Assembly (NCBI GenBank): GCA_943788755.1
Contig: CALSRM010000002.1
Span: forward strand, 279,505 to 343,504
Direction: 5' to 3'
DNA: 64,000 nucleotides
Source: an uncultured Flavobacteriales bacterium
GTDB lineage: Bacteria; Bacteroidota; Bacteroidia; Flavobacteriales_D; Parvicellaceae
Below the pieces are notes generated by a model that searched no databases, was not told the DNA's origin, and was given only the letters and a program-made list of their open reading frames with translations. Made by a program: the position numbers and the translations under genes. This document shows positions 44,704 to 54,245 of this stretch, in pieces; position 1 is the first letter of the stretch; every line of letters starts with the position of its first letter.

Positions 44704-47365
44704 TTTAAAATTGCGCAACTAATTTTAAGTTCAATCTTCTAGAAGTCAGAAAACTTGGAATAGCATATTGTCTTCCGGATACATCTTTTACCCAATTATA
44801 GTTTATTGTATTGGAAATGTCTAGAAGTTGAATACCTCAAATGAGAGCCACATTTTATCAATTTTTTTCCATAAAGAACCGTCTTTGTATTTTGTTTTGT
44901 CTGTCAAAAGTTCTTTACTAAACCCAATATCAACTCTTTTGTAAAGAGATGATCGCAAGGTGTCTTTGTATCTGTCTTGACCCGGAGGTCCGTAGGGCAG
45001 GGCTGTGCCGAATACAACAGTTAAATTAACTTTTAATGTGCTCCATTTTACTTTTTCAGTATTCCATTCTTCTGGCATTCTGTCTTGAAAAAATAGCGCA
45101 AAAGATACCCGCTGGTCTGAAGGTCTTGGGATATATCCAGGTTCTGTTCGAATACTATCGGTAGCAACATCGTTAGCAGTAAATCCAGCAACGATTTCTT
45201 CTCCATCAGAATTATAATAATCATAAAAATAATCATCCAAAATATCCTCCTGTGTTTTCATGTAGGATAAGGAAGCGTAGGATTCAATTCCTTTGACAAA
45301 TTCACCGTTAATTTTTAAGTCAATGCCAGTAGCATATCCTTTAGCGTTGTTTTCGCCATAATAACGAATTCTAACGTTATCAATTTCATAAGGAATAATG
45401 TCGGTTAAATGTTTGTAATATGTTTCCGCGCCTAATTTAAAAGGTCTTTTCCACATAAAGAAGGTGTAGTCACTTCCCAAAACAAAGTGTATAGATTTCT
45501 GCGCTCTTATTTCAGGGTTGATTACTCCTTGAAGATTTCTAGTCTCTCTATAAAAAGGAGGCTGATAATAAAAACCAGTGGCAAAACGAAAGCTTACATT
45601 TCGTCTATAAATTTCATCGTCACGAACATAAAACCATGCAGGGCGAAAATTGAAACTAATTCTTGGCGAAACTACCAATTGGCTATTGTAGTCCCAGTAA
45701 TTTGCTCTTACACCGCCTGTCATACTGAAATAACTATTTGTTTCAATGGTGTCTTTTATACTGTATGTGCTGTCTTTTGCTCTTACTGAATCTTCGAAAT
45801 AAATGGTTTTTGGAATTGATATCCGATACATATCTTGAATGTATCCAGAAAGGCGATTGGATTGTAAATCATTTTTGGACTTAACAACATTACTTAATGT
45901 AAGGTATTGGTATGGCTGCGCTGTTGGATCAACGTAGCCAGCAGAATCTTGTGGATGAGGGATGTTAAAACGAGAAGAATCAATCTGATTCCATTCACTA
46001 ATTTTATCATTTATTATTTCATGTTGGTACTTCGCCTCCCCATTGAATTTTATGTTTTCCTGATTTAAAAGTCCCTTTATGGTAAATATTAGCTACAGTT
46101 GCGTTCAATTCATTTCGTGCATGATTTAAAAATGCGCCAACTCCTCTATTAAAAGCAACTTCACCGAGGTCGTCATTACCTAAATCTCTTTCTAGTTCAT
46201 CTAACTTATATTCACCCAATAGATCAAAACTTTCTGTTTCGTGCGTTTGGTAAATAGAGGAAATAAACTTTAAAGTGAGCAACTCATTTGGTTTATGCGT
46301 TAAAGAAGCTGCTGCCATATAGGTTTCAAACTGCGTAATTTCTTGCCCCTCGTAAAAAACGGTAAATCGCAGCGCTTCATTGATACTTCCAAAATTTGTT
46401 TCTCTACTTTCTGGAACAACTCTAAATTTGTTTTTAGAATAGGTTCCAAAGATGGAAAGCTTTGTCTTTTCTGTTAACAGGAAGTTGAACATACCTTGGT
46501 AATCCACAAATATAGGTTTGTATTCTCCTTTCGTGTCTAATGCTCCTAATAGGTAGGAGTTAGTTCTGTATCGAATCCCAGTAATATAGTTAAATCGAGA
46601 AGATACGTTTTGTTCAACATGGGCAGCAGCTCCTAGTAAACTAGAAGTAAAAGTACCTTTAAACTCATCTGGAGTAGTGGCTTCAGAATAAGTGATGTCC
46701 AAAACTGAAGAAAGTTTATCTCCATATTTGGCATCAAACCCACCTGCAGAAAAAAGGATATCACTTACCATGTAGGGGTTAATGAAACTCAACCCTTCTT
46801 GTTGTCCGGAACGAGCTAAAAAAGGACGGTAGACTTGAATGTCGTTGACGTATATTAGATTTTCATTGAAATTTCCTCCACGAACATTATATCCAGCAGA
46901 AAGTTCATTGTTTTGCGAAACTCCAAAATTTCCAAACTTTAAGGTTTGTTCTATATTTTCACCGATTCCAGTTATTTCTGAAGGAGGGATTGGCTTGAAA
47001 TATCCAATGGCTCCAGTTCCGGGGTCTTTGAACGTTACTATATGTTCTGAGAAAGTTCTTGAATTCAGTGTAACTCTAACCTCTTTCGTCTCATTTGCAA
47101 ACAATGTATAAGTTGATTTCTTGCTCCAGTATTGTGCACTGCTATATTTTATAGTAATTTTTTCATTCGCAGGAACTGTGATACTGAATTTTCCATTTTG
47201 GTCGGTTACTGTACCTCTTGATGTTCCTGTCAGAACAATATTCGCATCCACTACAGGTTCTTCGAATTGATTGTAAAGAGTTCCCTTTAGTGTAGCGGTG
47301 GTTTGTGCACTAATTTGAAAAGCAGAAATCAGCAGGAAAATAAAAATGGATAAGGAAATTTTCAT
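44704..47365 (-). pseudogene. TonB-dependent receptor gene broken by two frameshifts
   Basis: Conceptually one receptor of about 885 residues. Signal peptide (1-20), carboxypeptidase-regulatory-like domain (about 25-105), plug domain (about 120-230, with IENIEQ-like GENIEQTLKF and GGNFNENLIYVNDIQVYRP) and the barrel. After HKIQWGGE the frame is lost at about 46030 (GAAGTAC, one extra base). The downstream frame continues YQHEIINDKISEW without interruption to FEVFN, then a base is missing at about 44824, where the expected LLD becomes F-stop. The last frame reads ISNTINYNWVKDVSGRQYAI to LKLVAQF and TAA at 44704-44706, the expected family end. The intact parts are 46019-47365 and 44821-46029. 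Confidence 0.88.
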
Positions 47366-47377
47366 GTATCTGATTGA

Positions 47378-48016
47378 CTAGTCTTTTCGCTTAAAGTCGC
47401 CATTTTTCCAAGCTTTAATAAATTTAGACCAAGCAATTGGGTTTAGCAAATTGATAGGAGGAGCTTGTCCAGCATAGTATAACTTACTTTGGTATTGTTG
47501 CATTTGCCATTTATAATTCATAGCGCCATCCATAGGGGTAGCATCTGCTCTTTCCTTTAAAGATGCTCTTTCCAAGTTAGCTTTGGCTCTTTTATAATCG
47601 TCATTTGGTATATCTGCATTTACAAAAACTTCAGCAAATTGCTCCTTAGAAGGCCATGGATATATATGTGCAGTTTTCAGCAGTATAGTATCCTTATACA
47701 TTACTTGAATTAAGGAATATTTACTGGTTTTGAGTGTGTCTGGAATAATAAAGTTGGCTTTTTTGTATCCTACAGAAGAGAAAATAATTGTATCTCCCTT
47801 ATTTGCAACAAACGAAAAATATCCAAAATAATCAGACGTGGTACCTCTTCTAACCGATTTGTCAATAATGTGACAAAAAGGAACAGCCTCAAGGCTGTCA
47901 CCAGAAACAACTACTCCGCTAAATTGAATTAACGTATTTTTAGTTGTGTCTTTTTGTCCAAAACTAAAAGCTGTTGAAAAGCAAATAATCAGGCTTACTA
48001 ATAAATTTTTCATCAT
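47378..48016 (-). CDS. Exported carboxypeptidase-regulatory-like domain protein
   Basis: A 212-residue protein: signal peptide (1-20), a carboxypeptidase-regulatory-like fold (about 28-110: FSGVVVSGDSLEAVPFCHI, RRGTTSDYFGYFSFVANKGD, IFSSVGYKKA), then a charged helical tail with YKWQMQQYQSKLYYAGQAPP. The first domain is the same fold as the start of the TonB receptor 12 bases downstream, and a paired gene of this kind before a receptor is common. A role as receptor accessory is inference. Confidence 0.75.
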   Translation of the reverse strand: MMKNLLVSLIICFSTAFSFGQKDTTKNTLIQFSGVVVSGDSLEAVPFCHIIDKSVRRGTTSDYFGYFSFVANKGDTIIFSSVGYKKANFIIPDTLKTSKYSLIQVMYKDTILLKTAHIYPWPSKEQFAEVFVNADIPNDDYKRAKANLERASLKERADATPMDGAMNYKWQMQQYQSKLYYAGQAPPINLLNPIAWSKFIKAWKNGDFKRKD

Positions 48017-48089
48017 GATTAAAGCTATTAAAACTCCTTAAAATTTAATTTATTATTCAAAGCTACAAAATGAATTACGAATGAATCCT

Positions 48090-48097
48090 TATATTTG
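48090..48097 (+). promoter_or_regulatory. -7 box for the type A T9SS cargo gene
   Basis: TATATTTG matches TAnnTTTG and lies 28 bases before the ATG at 48126. Confidence 0.45.
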
Positions 48098-48125
48098 GAA
48101 GGATTTCTAATAATAAAGATCAAGT

Positions 48126-49178
48126 ATGTATAGAATATTATCTCTAGTTTTTCTTTTTCCTTTGTTTTATACAGCACAAATAACTATTTCAGATACAGAT
48201 ATGCTGCAAAGTGGTGAAATGTATTTTTATAGTTCAAGTCCAGATTTTTTATTGGTAGATGTGTCTTTGACAGGAGCAAATTACTCTTGGGATAATTCTG
48301 CACTAACTGTTTTAAATCAAGATACATTGAATGCAGTTAACGTTACTTCAACTCCATTTGCGATATCAATTGTATTTTAATAATATTGCTCAATATCCTG
48401 ATCATAAGGCAGATTATGCTTTAGTGGTAGGACAAGAAGTAGATGCCTTTGGGCAAATCACAATTTCGAGCGTGTATGATTATTTTAAGGTTGATTCAAA
48501 TTCTCTACAAAAAGTAGGTTTTGGAGCTAATATAAATGGACTTCCAGCATCTGTTAAATATGATACAATAGATCGAGTTTATCCATTATCTATGACATTT
48601 GGTACAACTGACTCGACATCTGCATATTACATTTTAGCTATTCCAACTTTGGGGACATATGGGCAATGGATTAGGCGTAAAGTTGAGGTTGACGGCTGGG
48701 GTAATATTACAACTCCTTATGCTACTTATTCAAATACAATTAGGGCTAGAACTACTTTATATCAGAGGGATACCTTATATGTAGACCAGTTTGGGTTTGG
48801 AACCAATATCGATAGACCGATAGAAAACATTTACGAATGGTTTGAGCCAGGGAGTGGGGTTCCGGTATTTAAAGCTATAGAAAGTTCGGGTGCATTAACC
48901 GCAATCAAATATTTGGATACAATCAATACTACCTCGGTAGAAAGTCAATTTTACAGCGATTGGAAAGTTTATCCTAATCCTGTTGTAAACATTTTGAACG
49001 TTGAAATTGGAAGTGAGTTTACGTATGAAATTTACGACATTGAAGGTAGGTTAGTCGAAAAAGTAGATAATTATTTGTCAGAAACGATTGAACTCGGTCA
49101 CTTAGCAAAGGCGGTGTTTATACTTTTTTAGTAAAGACCGGAGATAAACGCAAGAGTTATAAGCTCGTGAGAAAATAA
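48126..49178 (+). pseudogene. Secreted protein with type A T9SS sorting domain, two frameshifts
   Basis: Conceptually about 350 residues: signal peptide (1-17, ending FYTAQ), an uncharacterised beta-rich domain, and a type A sorting domain (YPNPVVNILNVEI, YEIYDIEGRLVEKV, GGVYTFLVKTGDKRKSYKLV). At about 48360 (TTTGCGATATC) an extra base moves frame; the first ORF stops at 48380 while the next frame carries on from YQLYFNNIAQYPDHKADY. At about 49104 (GCAAAGGCGG) one base is missing, so the second ORF stops at 49131 instead of continuing GGVYTFLVKTG to TAA at 49176-49178. The two visible ORFs are 48126-48380 and 48331-49131. Confidence 0.85.
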
Positions 49179-49200
49179 TTGCAAGCTAAAAATAGATTGA

Positions 49201-49885
49201 TTATAAATGCCTTAAAATTCCATTTTCAAAAAGGGCTAAAAATGAGGTTCGAACACCCGCAATTGTTAAAGCATCGTTTGTCCAAGTATTGCAAGTCCTG
49301 AATAGGTAGTAGCTCCCTTTAGCCTCATAAAAATTGTCCTTAGAATTGTATCCAACATTGGGGATTAATTGTGGCGTCATGTCTGGTTTTATCACAAATG
49401 ATTGCTTAATAAACCCAATTAATTCAGTGTATTTTTCTTTTGTAATAACACATCTTTTAAGGCTTTGGTTTTCAATAGGTTTTCTTGAGGAAATAAGTAA
49501 CATGCATGGCGGTTGAGCTGGGTAGAAAAGCCGCATTGATAGCTGCTGAAGCTTTGAGGTCACTCCATGATGGAGTGTCTAGAAAGAAGCCTTTATCACC
49601 CCATCCAATGGATATAAATTTAGGACTTTGTTTGATACCTCTGAAGGTTTTAGTATCAATAAACTCCGTCCATTTAATTAAAGTAGTTTCCACCGGAAGA
49701 CATACATCTGTATGAATACCATTAGAAGTGACGAATATTTCAATTTCCCCATTTTCAGGATTATAGTCCGTGTTTATAGGGAAGGATGCCCCGATTAGTG
49801 CAATCGTTAAATAGGTGCTTAGAAACAAGAGAATTACCTCTAAGAATAGAAGTATAAAAGAGAGCGTTTTGTTAAAAAAAGTCAT
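49201..49885 (-). pseudogene. DUF2459-like exported protein, one frameshift
   Basis: Two overlapping frames make one protein of about 227 residues. The first (49885 to 49472) has a transmembrane leader, then VTSNGIHTDVCLPVETTLIKWTEFI and ISIGWGDKGFFLDTPSWSDLKASAA, a DUF2459-type pattern, and ends AMHVTYFLKKTY-stop. The second frame (49563 to 49201) resumes IENQSLKRCVITKEKYTELIGFI and runs to a normal end with YLFRTCNTWTNDALTIAGV. A single extra base near 49476-49490 (minus strand, AAAACCTATTGA) accounts for the break. It converges on the broken type A cargo gene. Confidence 0.8.
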
Positions 49886-50185
49886 TCTAACAATAATACG
49901 AAAAATAACTTTGAGGTTGGGATATGTGTTTTGGGCCCGAAAAGGATATTGTAAGTTTAGAAAGTAAGAAGTTGATTAGTTTTATTCCAGCAAGGTTCCT
50001 TTAAATATTTCAATAAGCTTAGTATTACATTTCCAGCAATAATTATATTTGCAATATCACCAATGTATATGCTTTGACTTTATTTTAATATTTCTAAATT
50101 CATTTAACGTATCAATTCTGAAAATGGATTTTAGCCAGCGCAACATTCATTTAATTATTTCGTTACTTTTGATGCCAAATCAGCT
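49886..50185. other. Intergenic region with promoter for the glycosyltransferase gene
   Basis: A 300-base gap between divergent genes. The only recognisable site is the -7 box TACTTTTG at 50164-50171, 14 bases before the ATG at 50186. No ORF or repeat was noted. Confidence 0.4.
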
Positions 50186-50908
50186 ATGACACAGAAATTA
50201 TCTATTTTAATTCCAGCCTATAATGAAGGAAAAACCATTCACTTAATTTTAGATAAAGTGAAAGCCGTTAATCTTTTAAATGACATTCAAAAAGAAATTA
50301 TTATAATAAATGATTTTTCTACGGACGATACTGTCGCTGTAATAGAGAATTATCAAAAGCAGAATCCAGAAATGGGAATTCGTTTATTCAGTCAAGAAAT
50401 GAACAAAGGCAAAGGAGCTGCAATTCACAAGGCAATAGAGTTGGCTACAGGCGATTATTTAATAATTCAAGATGCTGATTTAGAGTACGACCCTATAGAT
50501 TATAATGATGTGCTAAAACCAGTTGTAAATGGCTTTGCAGATGTGGTTTATGGGTCGAGATTTATTGGAGGGAATCCTCATAGAATTCTATTTTACTGGC
50601 ATTCTAGAGGAAACAAGTTTTTGACTAATTTATCTAACATGCTTACCAATTTGAATTTAACAGATATGGAAACTTGTTACAAATTGATACGAACAGATAT
50701 TGTAAAAGGACTAAACCTGAAAGAAAGCCGATTTGGTTTTGAGCCTGAATTAACAGCAAAATTGTCTCGTGTAAAGGATATTCGTATTTTTGAAGTTGGA
50801 ATTTCATATTATGGGAGAACTTATGAAGAAGGGAAAAAGATTGGCTGGAAAGATGGTTTTAGAGCCATCTACTGCATTATGAAATATAATATTTGGAGTA
50901 GGAAATAA
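50186..50908 (+). CDS. Family 2 glycosyltransferase (dolichyl-phosphate mannose synthase-like)
   Basis: A 240-residue GT-A glycosyltransferase. Motifs: ILIPAYNEGKTI, INDFSTDDTV, the DxD-type IIQDADLEYDP, VVYGSRFIGG, GFEPELTAKLS and SYYGRTYEEGKKIGWKDG, which together fit the DPM1/polyprenyl-phosphate glycosyltransferase subgroup. It has no transmembrane segment, so acts at the cytoplasmic face. It stands alone. Confidence 0.9.
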   Translation: MTQKLSILIPAYNEGKTIHLILDKVKAVNLLNDIQKEIIIINDFSTDDTVAVIENYQKQNPEMGIRLFSQEMNKGKGAAIHKAIELATGDYLIIQDADLEYDPIDYNDVLKPVVNGFADVVYGSRFIGGNPHRILFYWHSRGNKFLTNLSNMLTNLNLTDMETCYKLIRTDIVKGLNLKESRFGFEPELTAKLSRVKDIRIFEVGISYYGRTYEEGKKIGWKDGFRAIYCIMKYNIWSRK

Positions 50909-50930
50909 TCTCCATGCTCAAAAGTACTGA

Positions 50931-51149
50931 CCGCATAGTATTTTAGAGTCCGTAAAAGATGGAATGAATGCAAGTTTGATTTCCTTTAACAGCGACAAAA
51001 CAAAGATGAGTTATGTTGCTAAATATGTATTTTCAATTTGTCAATTACCAATGCAAGAACAACATCAAAAATTAAAAGAAACCTTTGCCAACTGGAAAAG
51101 GGAAGTGGAGAAGGTAGATGATGTGAGTGTGATAGGTTTTAGAATATAA
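50931..51149 (+). pseudogene. Relic of a SpoIIE/PP2C-type phosphatase gene
   Basis: An open frame after a stop at 50928 reads PHSILESVKDGMNASLISFN, then DKTKMSYVAKYVFSICQLPM, and ends EVEKVDDVSVIGFRI-stop. DGMNASLISFN matches the DGMD(I/A)xLxSI strand of SpoIIE-type phosphatases, and the EHLKxxFxxWKxxxxxxDDVxVIGxRI-like ending matches their C-terminus in Bacteroidota. In intact proteins these two are separated by roughly 100 residues holding the second metal-binding half, so the fragment is both 5'-truncated and internally deleted. It lies 3 kb upstream of siaB-siaC. Family from memory; the fragment nature is clear from the sequence. Confidence 0.6.
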
Positions 51150-51608
51150 GCCTGTCAAAGCTGGTGATTAGTTAAAATATAGATTCATCACTGCGTTTTG
51201 TATGATAAATGAATTTATCGCCAAACATAGTTCTGAATGACTAAAAACATTTTCTGAATGATAAAAAAAAGTATTGTTCTGAATTACACAAAATTCATCG
51301 CTTTAATGACAAAATAAACATTGCCAGCAGAATGTCATTCAGAACGGTATTTTACTGAAAATTTATTTTCAACGTAAAATGAAGCAATGAATCTTTTGTC
51401 GATAAAACTAATGTTGGAATGATTAATCAAAGTTGGTAGTCAAGTGCAATTAAATTATTCCAATTCCCGTAGTCAAAAGCAAAAATAAAATTATGCGAAT
51501 ATTTATAACCTTGTCCTTAGCTGCATATGCTCAGACGAGAGGTATTTATCACTACCATTTGGTTTCTGCGGCTTTAATTGAAATACTGGATAAGGCAGGT
51601 TGTAATAC
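51150..51608. repeat. Gene-free stretch with short repeated motif
   Basis: A 459-base AT-rich region. The ten-mer TTCTGAATGA occurs at 51231 and 51252, a one-mismatch copy at 51277 (TTCTGAATTA), and its reverse complement at 51336-51345. A 43-codon ORF at 51493-51624 (begins MRIFITLSLAAYAQ) runs into the end of yebC and is unlikely to be real in this form. The stretch may be a decayed locus next to the phosphatase relic. Confidence 0.4.
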
Positions 51609-52316
51609 TTACCCCATTGAATGATAGACATTCTGAACGTCTTCGTCATCTTCAAATTTTTCTATAAGTATTTCAACTTCAGCTTCCTGCTCTTCTGATA
51701 GTTTGGTGGTGTTGCTTGGTATTCTATCAAATCCTGAGGATAGAATTTCATATTTTTTGTTTTCCAGCTCTTTTTGGAGTGATCCAAAATTTTCAAAAGA
51801 ACCATAAATCATTATATTCTCATCATCTTCAAATACATCTTCAGCACCATAATCAATCAATTCAAATTCTAATTCTTCCAAATCGATTTCTCCTTTAGGG
51901 ATGCTGAAGTGGCAATTTTTTTCAAACATGAATTCTACGGAGCCTGAAGTGCCCATGTTACCTCCATTATGTGTGAAATAATTCCGCATACTGGCCACTG
52001 TTCTGTTGTTGTTGTCTGTTGCTGTTTCTATTAGAATTGCAATACCGTATGGACCGTAACCTTCAAATAATATTTCTTTATACTCGGAAGTGTCCTTGTC
52101 GATAGCTTTTTTTATCGCTCTTTCAACATTTTCCTTTGGCATGTTAGCAGTCTTTGCATTTTGCATCACTGCTCTTAGTCTCGCGTTTGTTTCGGGGTCA
52201 GATCCACCTTCTTTAACAGCAATTACGATGTCTTTTCCGATTTTAGTAAAGGTTTTGGCCATTTTAGACCACCTTTTCATCTTTCTTGCTTTTCTAAACT
52301 CAAACGCTCTTCCCAT
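51609..52316 (-). CDS. yebC: YebC/PmpR-family protein
   Basis: A 235-residue YebC-family protein. It opens MGRAFEFRKARKMKRWSKMAK, then GGSDPETNARLRAVMQNAKTANMPKENVERAIKK, YEGYGPYGIAILIET-like segment, NRTVASMRNYFTHNGGNMG, and an acidic C-terminus (EQEAEVEILIEKFEDDEDVQNVYHSMG). Family members are transcription regulators and, in some cases, translation factors relieving ribosome stalling at proline runs. Normal length, single gene. Confidence 0.95.
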   Translation of the reverse strand: MGRAFEFRKARKMKRWSKMAKTFTKIGKDIVIAVKEGGSDPETNARLRAVMQNAKTANMPKENVERAIKKAIDKDTSEYKEILFEGYGPYGIAILIETATDNNNRTVASMRNYFTHNGGNMGTSGSVEFMFEKNCHFSIPKGEIDLEELEFELIDYGAEDVFEDDENIMIYGSFENFGSLQKELENKKYEILSSGFDRIPSNTTKLSEEQEAEVEILIEKFEDDEDVQNVYHSMG

Positions 52317-52369
52317 TTCTAAATTCTTTAATAAATCTAAATTTGATTTGAGACAAATATAAAAAAATG

Positions 52370-53161
52370 CTAGCTAAAAATGATAAGACCTAAAAGAATT
52401 CCTCCAATAATTAGAAGTATATTTTTAACCTTATCTTTATTGTGGTGGTACTCCTCAAAAATAAGCAATGTGGTAATGTGTAGCAACATTCCTGAAGTAA
52501 TTGCAAGTAGGTTAACGCTTAAAGAATCAAACCAGTTTTGATCTTGTAAAAAAGTTCCTACTAAACCTCCAAGAGGGGACATAAAAGCAAAAGTGAAGAA
52601 TAAAATTATGGCGGTAGATTTTTTTATTTTTGCTGATATAAAGAAAAGCATCAAAACAATTGCAACGGGTATCTTATGTGAGACTATTGCCCAGAAAAAA
52701 ATAGCTGAGAATCCCTGAGAAGCATTTACATGCGTATGACCGAGATGATGGGCCCCTTCAAGAATAAATAAAGGTATTCCTTCGATAAATGCATGTACAC
52801 ATAACCCAAAGAAAAGTGTATAAATAACCTTATTTGTAATCTCTAGCCCTCCTTCATGGTTGTGTTCATGTCCGTGCACATGACCATGTTCTATTCCTCT
52901 AGAGAATAACTCTAGAATAATTTGAATTAAAAAACCAATCAATAAATATACACCTAAGTTGGGATTGTCAATTGAAGATAACTTTGGATTTGAAAATAAT
53001 TCGGGTAAAATATGAATGCAGATTAGACTTAAAACAAAGGAAACACCTATTGTTGTTACGTATTGTTTTATTTTAGAGAAAAAACTCTCAAATAGCAGTG
53101 TTAGTATTCCGACTATAGAAACACTTCCAAATAAAACGCCTATTACTAACCAAGTATTCAT
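52370..53161 (-). CDS. ZIP-family metal transporter
   Basis: A 263-residue membrane protein with about eight transmembrane segments and a histidine-rich loop (HGHVHGHEHNHEGG, about 92-105). The core helices carry HAFIEGIPLFILEGAHH and ISHKIPVAIVL, the ZIP metal-site pattern, so it likely imports zinc or another divalent metal. Its start overlaps the methyltransferase stop (ATGA). Confidence 0.88.
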   Translation of the reverse strand: MNTWLVIGVLFGSVSIVGILTLLFESFFSKIKQYVTTIGVSFVLSLICIHILPELFSNPKLSSIDNPNLGVYLLIGFLIQIILELFSRGIEHGHVHGHEHNHEGGLEITNKVIYTLFFGLCVHAFIEGIPLFILEGAHHLGHTHVNASQGFSAIFFWAIVSHKIPVAIVLMLFFISAKIKKSTAIILFFTFAFMSPLGGLVGTFLQDQNWFDSLSVNLLAITSGMLLHITTLLIFEEYHHNKDKVKNILLIIGGILLGLIIFS

Positions 53162-53883
53162 CCTTTTCTCCCTAGAATAATCAATCTATCAGAAACCTCA
53201 TTGTCAAATGGATTTAAATTATAATCACCAAATATAGAATCTATTTTCAAATTTGTTTGAGAAATTAGAGATTGAAAATCTTCCAGAGATAACGCCTGTA
53301 CTTTTTCGATAAAATGAAAATCATTTTCCTTATCTGTAAAATCAATGTTTTTTACAATATTTTCGTTTTCATAAGAACGTTTTAATCGGAAATTTATGCT
53401 GTCAATAGATTGTGTTTCTTCTCTAACAAGATTGCGAATAACTTTATTTGCATTCATAAAGTCGATAACAAATACTCCGTTATCTTTTAACATGGCCTCA
53501 ATCGCTTTGAGAACCTTTAAGTTCTCGGTTTTAGATTCGAAATACCCAAAGCTGGTGAATAAGTTGAAAATCGCATCAAATTCACTTTCGCAAAACGATT
53601 CGCGCATATCTCTTACTTCAAAGCGAAGGTTGTCATTATTGAATTTATTTGCCCAAGAAATACTATTTGGAGATAGGTCAATCCCCATAGTCTTAAATCC
53701 TTTTTTATTTAAAAATATGGAGTGCCTTCCCTTTCCACAAGCTAAATCCAGAATGTTTGACTCCAAATTAAGTTGAAGATGATCAATTAAATTATTGAGA
53801 AATTGTTCTGCTTCCTTGTCATCTCTATTTTTATAAAGCTTATGATAATATTCTGAATCAAACCAGGTCTCAAACCATTCCAT
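53158..53883 (-). CDS. Class I SAM-dependent methyltransferase
   Basis: About 241 residues from the chosen start MEWFETWFDSEYYHKLYKNR; an ATG at 53904 would add seven residues. Motif I is ILDLACGKGRHSIFLNKKG, then MGIDLSPNSISWA and FDAIFNLFTSFGYFES, a Rossmann-fold methyltransferase of the small-molecule type. Substrate unknown. It is translationally coupled (ATGA) to the ZIP transporter gene downstream. Confidence 0.85.
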   Translation of the reverse strand: MEWFETWFDSEYYHKLYKNRDDKEAEQFLNNLIDHLQLNLESNILDLACGKGRHSIFLNKKGFKTMGIDLSPNSISWANKFNNDNLRFEVRDMRESFCESEFDAIFNLFTSFGYFESKTENLKVLKAIEAMLKDNGVFVIDFMNANKVIRNLVREETQSIDSINFRLKRSYENENIVKNIDFTDKENDFHFIEKVQALSLEDFQSLISQTNLKIDSIFGDYNLNPFDNEVSDRLIILGRKG

Positions 53884-53976
53884 TGCACAACGTTTAACAG
53901 GCAAATATATCTCTTTATGAATAAAAAGTTGAAATTTTGATTTTCAATTTATTATCACATTCAATGAAAAATGTAG

Positions 53977-54126
53977 ATAGAAGAATTGTTTAAGCATTAT
54001 TCCTGTAAATGGATAGCAAGAGGTTTTGCAGAGTTGAATGTTAAAAGCAGTAATCTACAAGTATTTGATTATGAGGTCTATTGCTGTGTTAATGAAGAGA
54101 TTATATCTATTGATTACAAAGGTTAA
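53977..54126 (+). other. Possible 49-codon gene relic
   Basis: The gap 53884-54245 contains an uninterrupted frame without ATG, preceded by TAG, reading IEELFKHYSCKWIARGFAEL and ending YCCVNEEIISIDYKG-stop. Its composition looks protein-like but I recognise no family. It may be a leftover of an old gene; otherwise the gap holds only the siaB promoter. Confidence 0.25.
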
Positions 54127-54189
54127 ATAATTGAATTAGAGTGACTTATTTGTCTTTGATTATTAATTTTAAGAGATTCTTTAAAAGTA

Positions 54190-54219
54190 TTGGCGAAACA
54201 GAACAAATTGTTATATTTG
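54190..54219 (+). promoter_or_regulatory. Complete Bacteroidota promoter for siaB-siaC
   Basis: TTG at 54190-54192, then 19 bases, then TATATTTG at 54212-54219: exactly the TTG-N19-TAnnTTTG arrangement used by the Bacteroidota housekeeping sigma factor. It lies 27 bases upstream of the siaB ATG at 54246 and is the best-formed promoter in the window. Confidence 0.7.
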
Positions 54220-54245
54220 TTCTAACATTAGTATAACTAATAATC

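Noticed and set aside
44704-49178. Programmed frameshifting as explanation of the paired indels of opposite sign in the TonB receptor and the type A cargo gene
   Set aside because: No slippery heptamer or downstream pseudoknot is seen at the sites, the sites differ from one another, and each gene would need two events. Independent indels or sequencing error are simpler.
49240-49275. GTTCGAA motif resembling a tRNA T-arm
   Set aside because: It lies inside the DUF2459-like coding frame, and no acceptor, D- or anticodon stem can be drawn around it.
51493-51624. 43-codon ORF with a signal-peptide-like start (MRIFITLSLAAYAQ)
   Set aside because: It runs into the 3' end of yebC on the other strand, ends without a domain and sits in a region of relics; more likely chance or a remnant.
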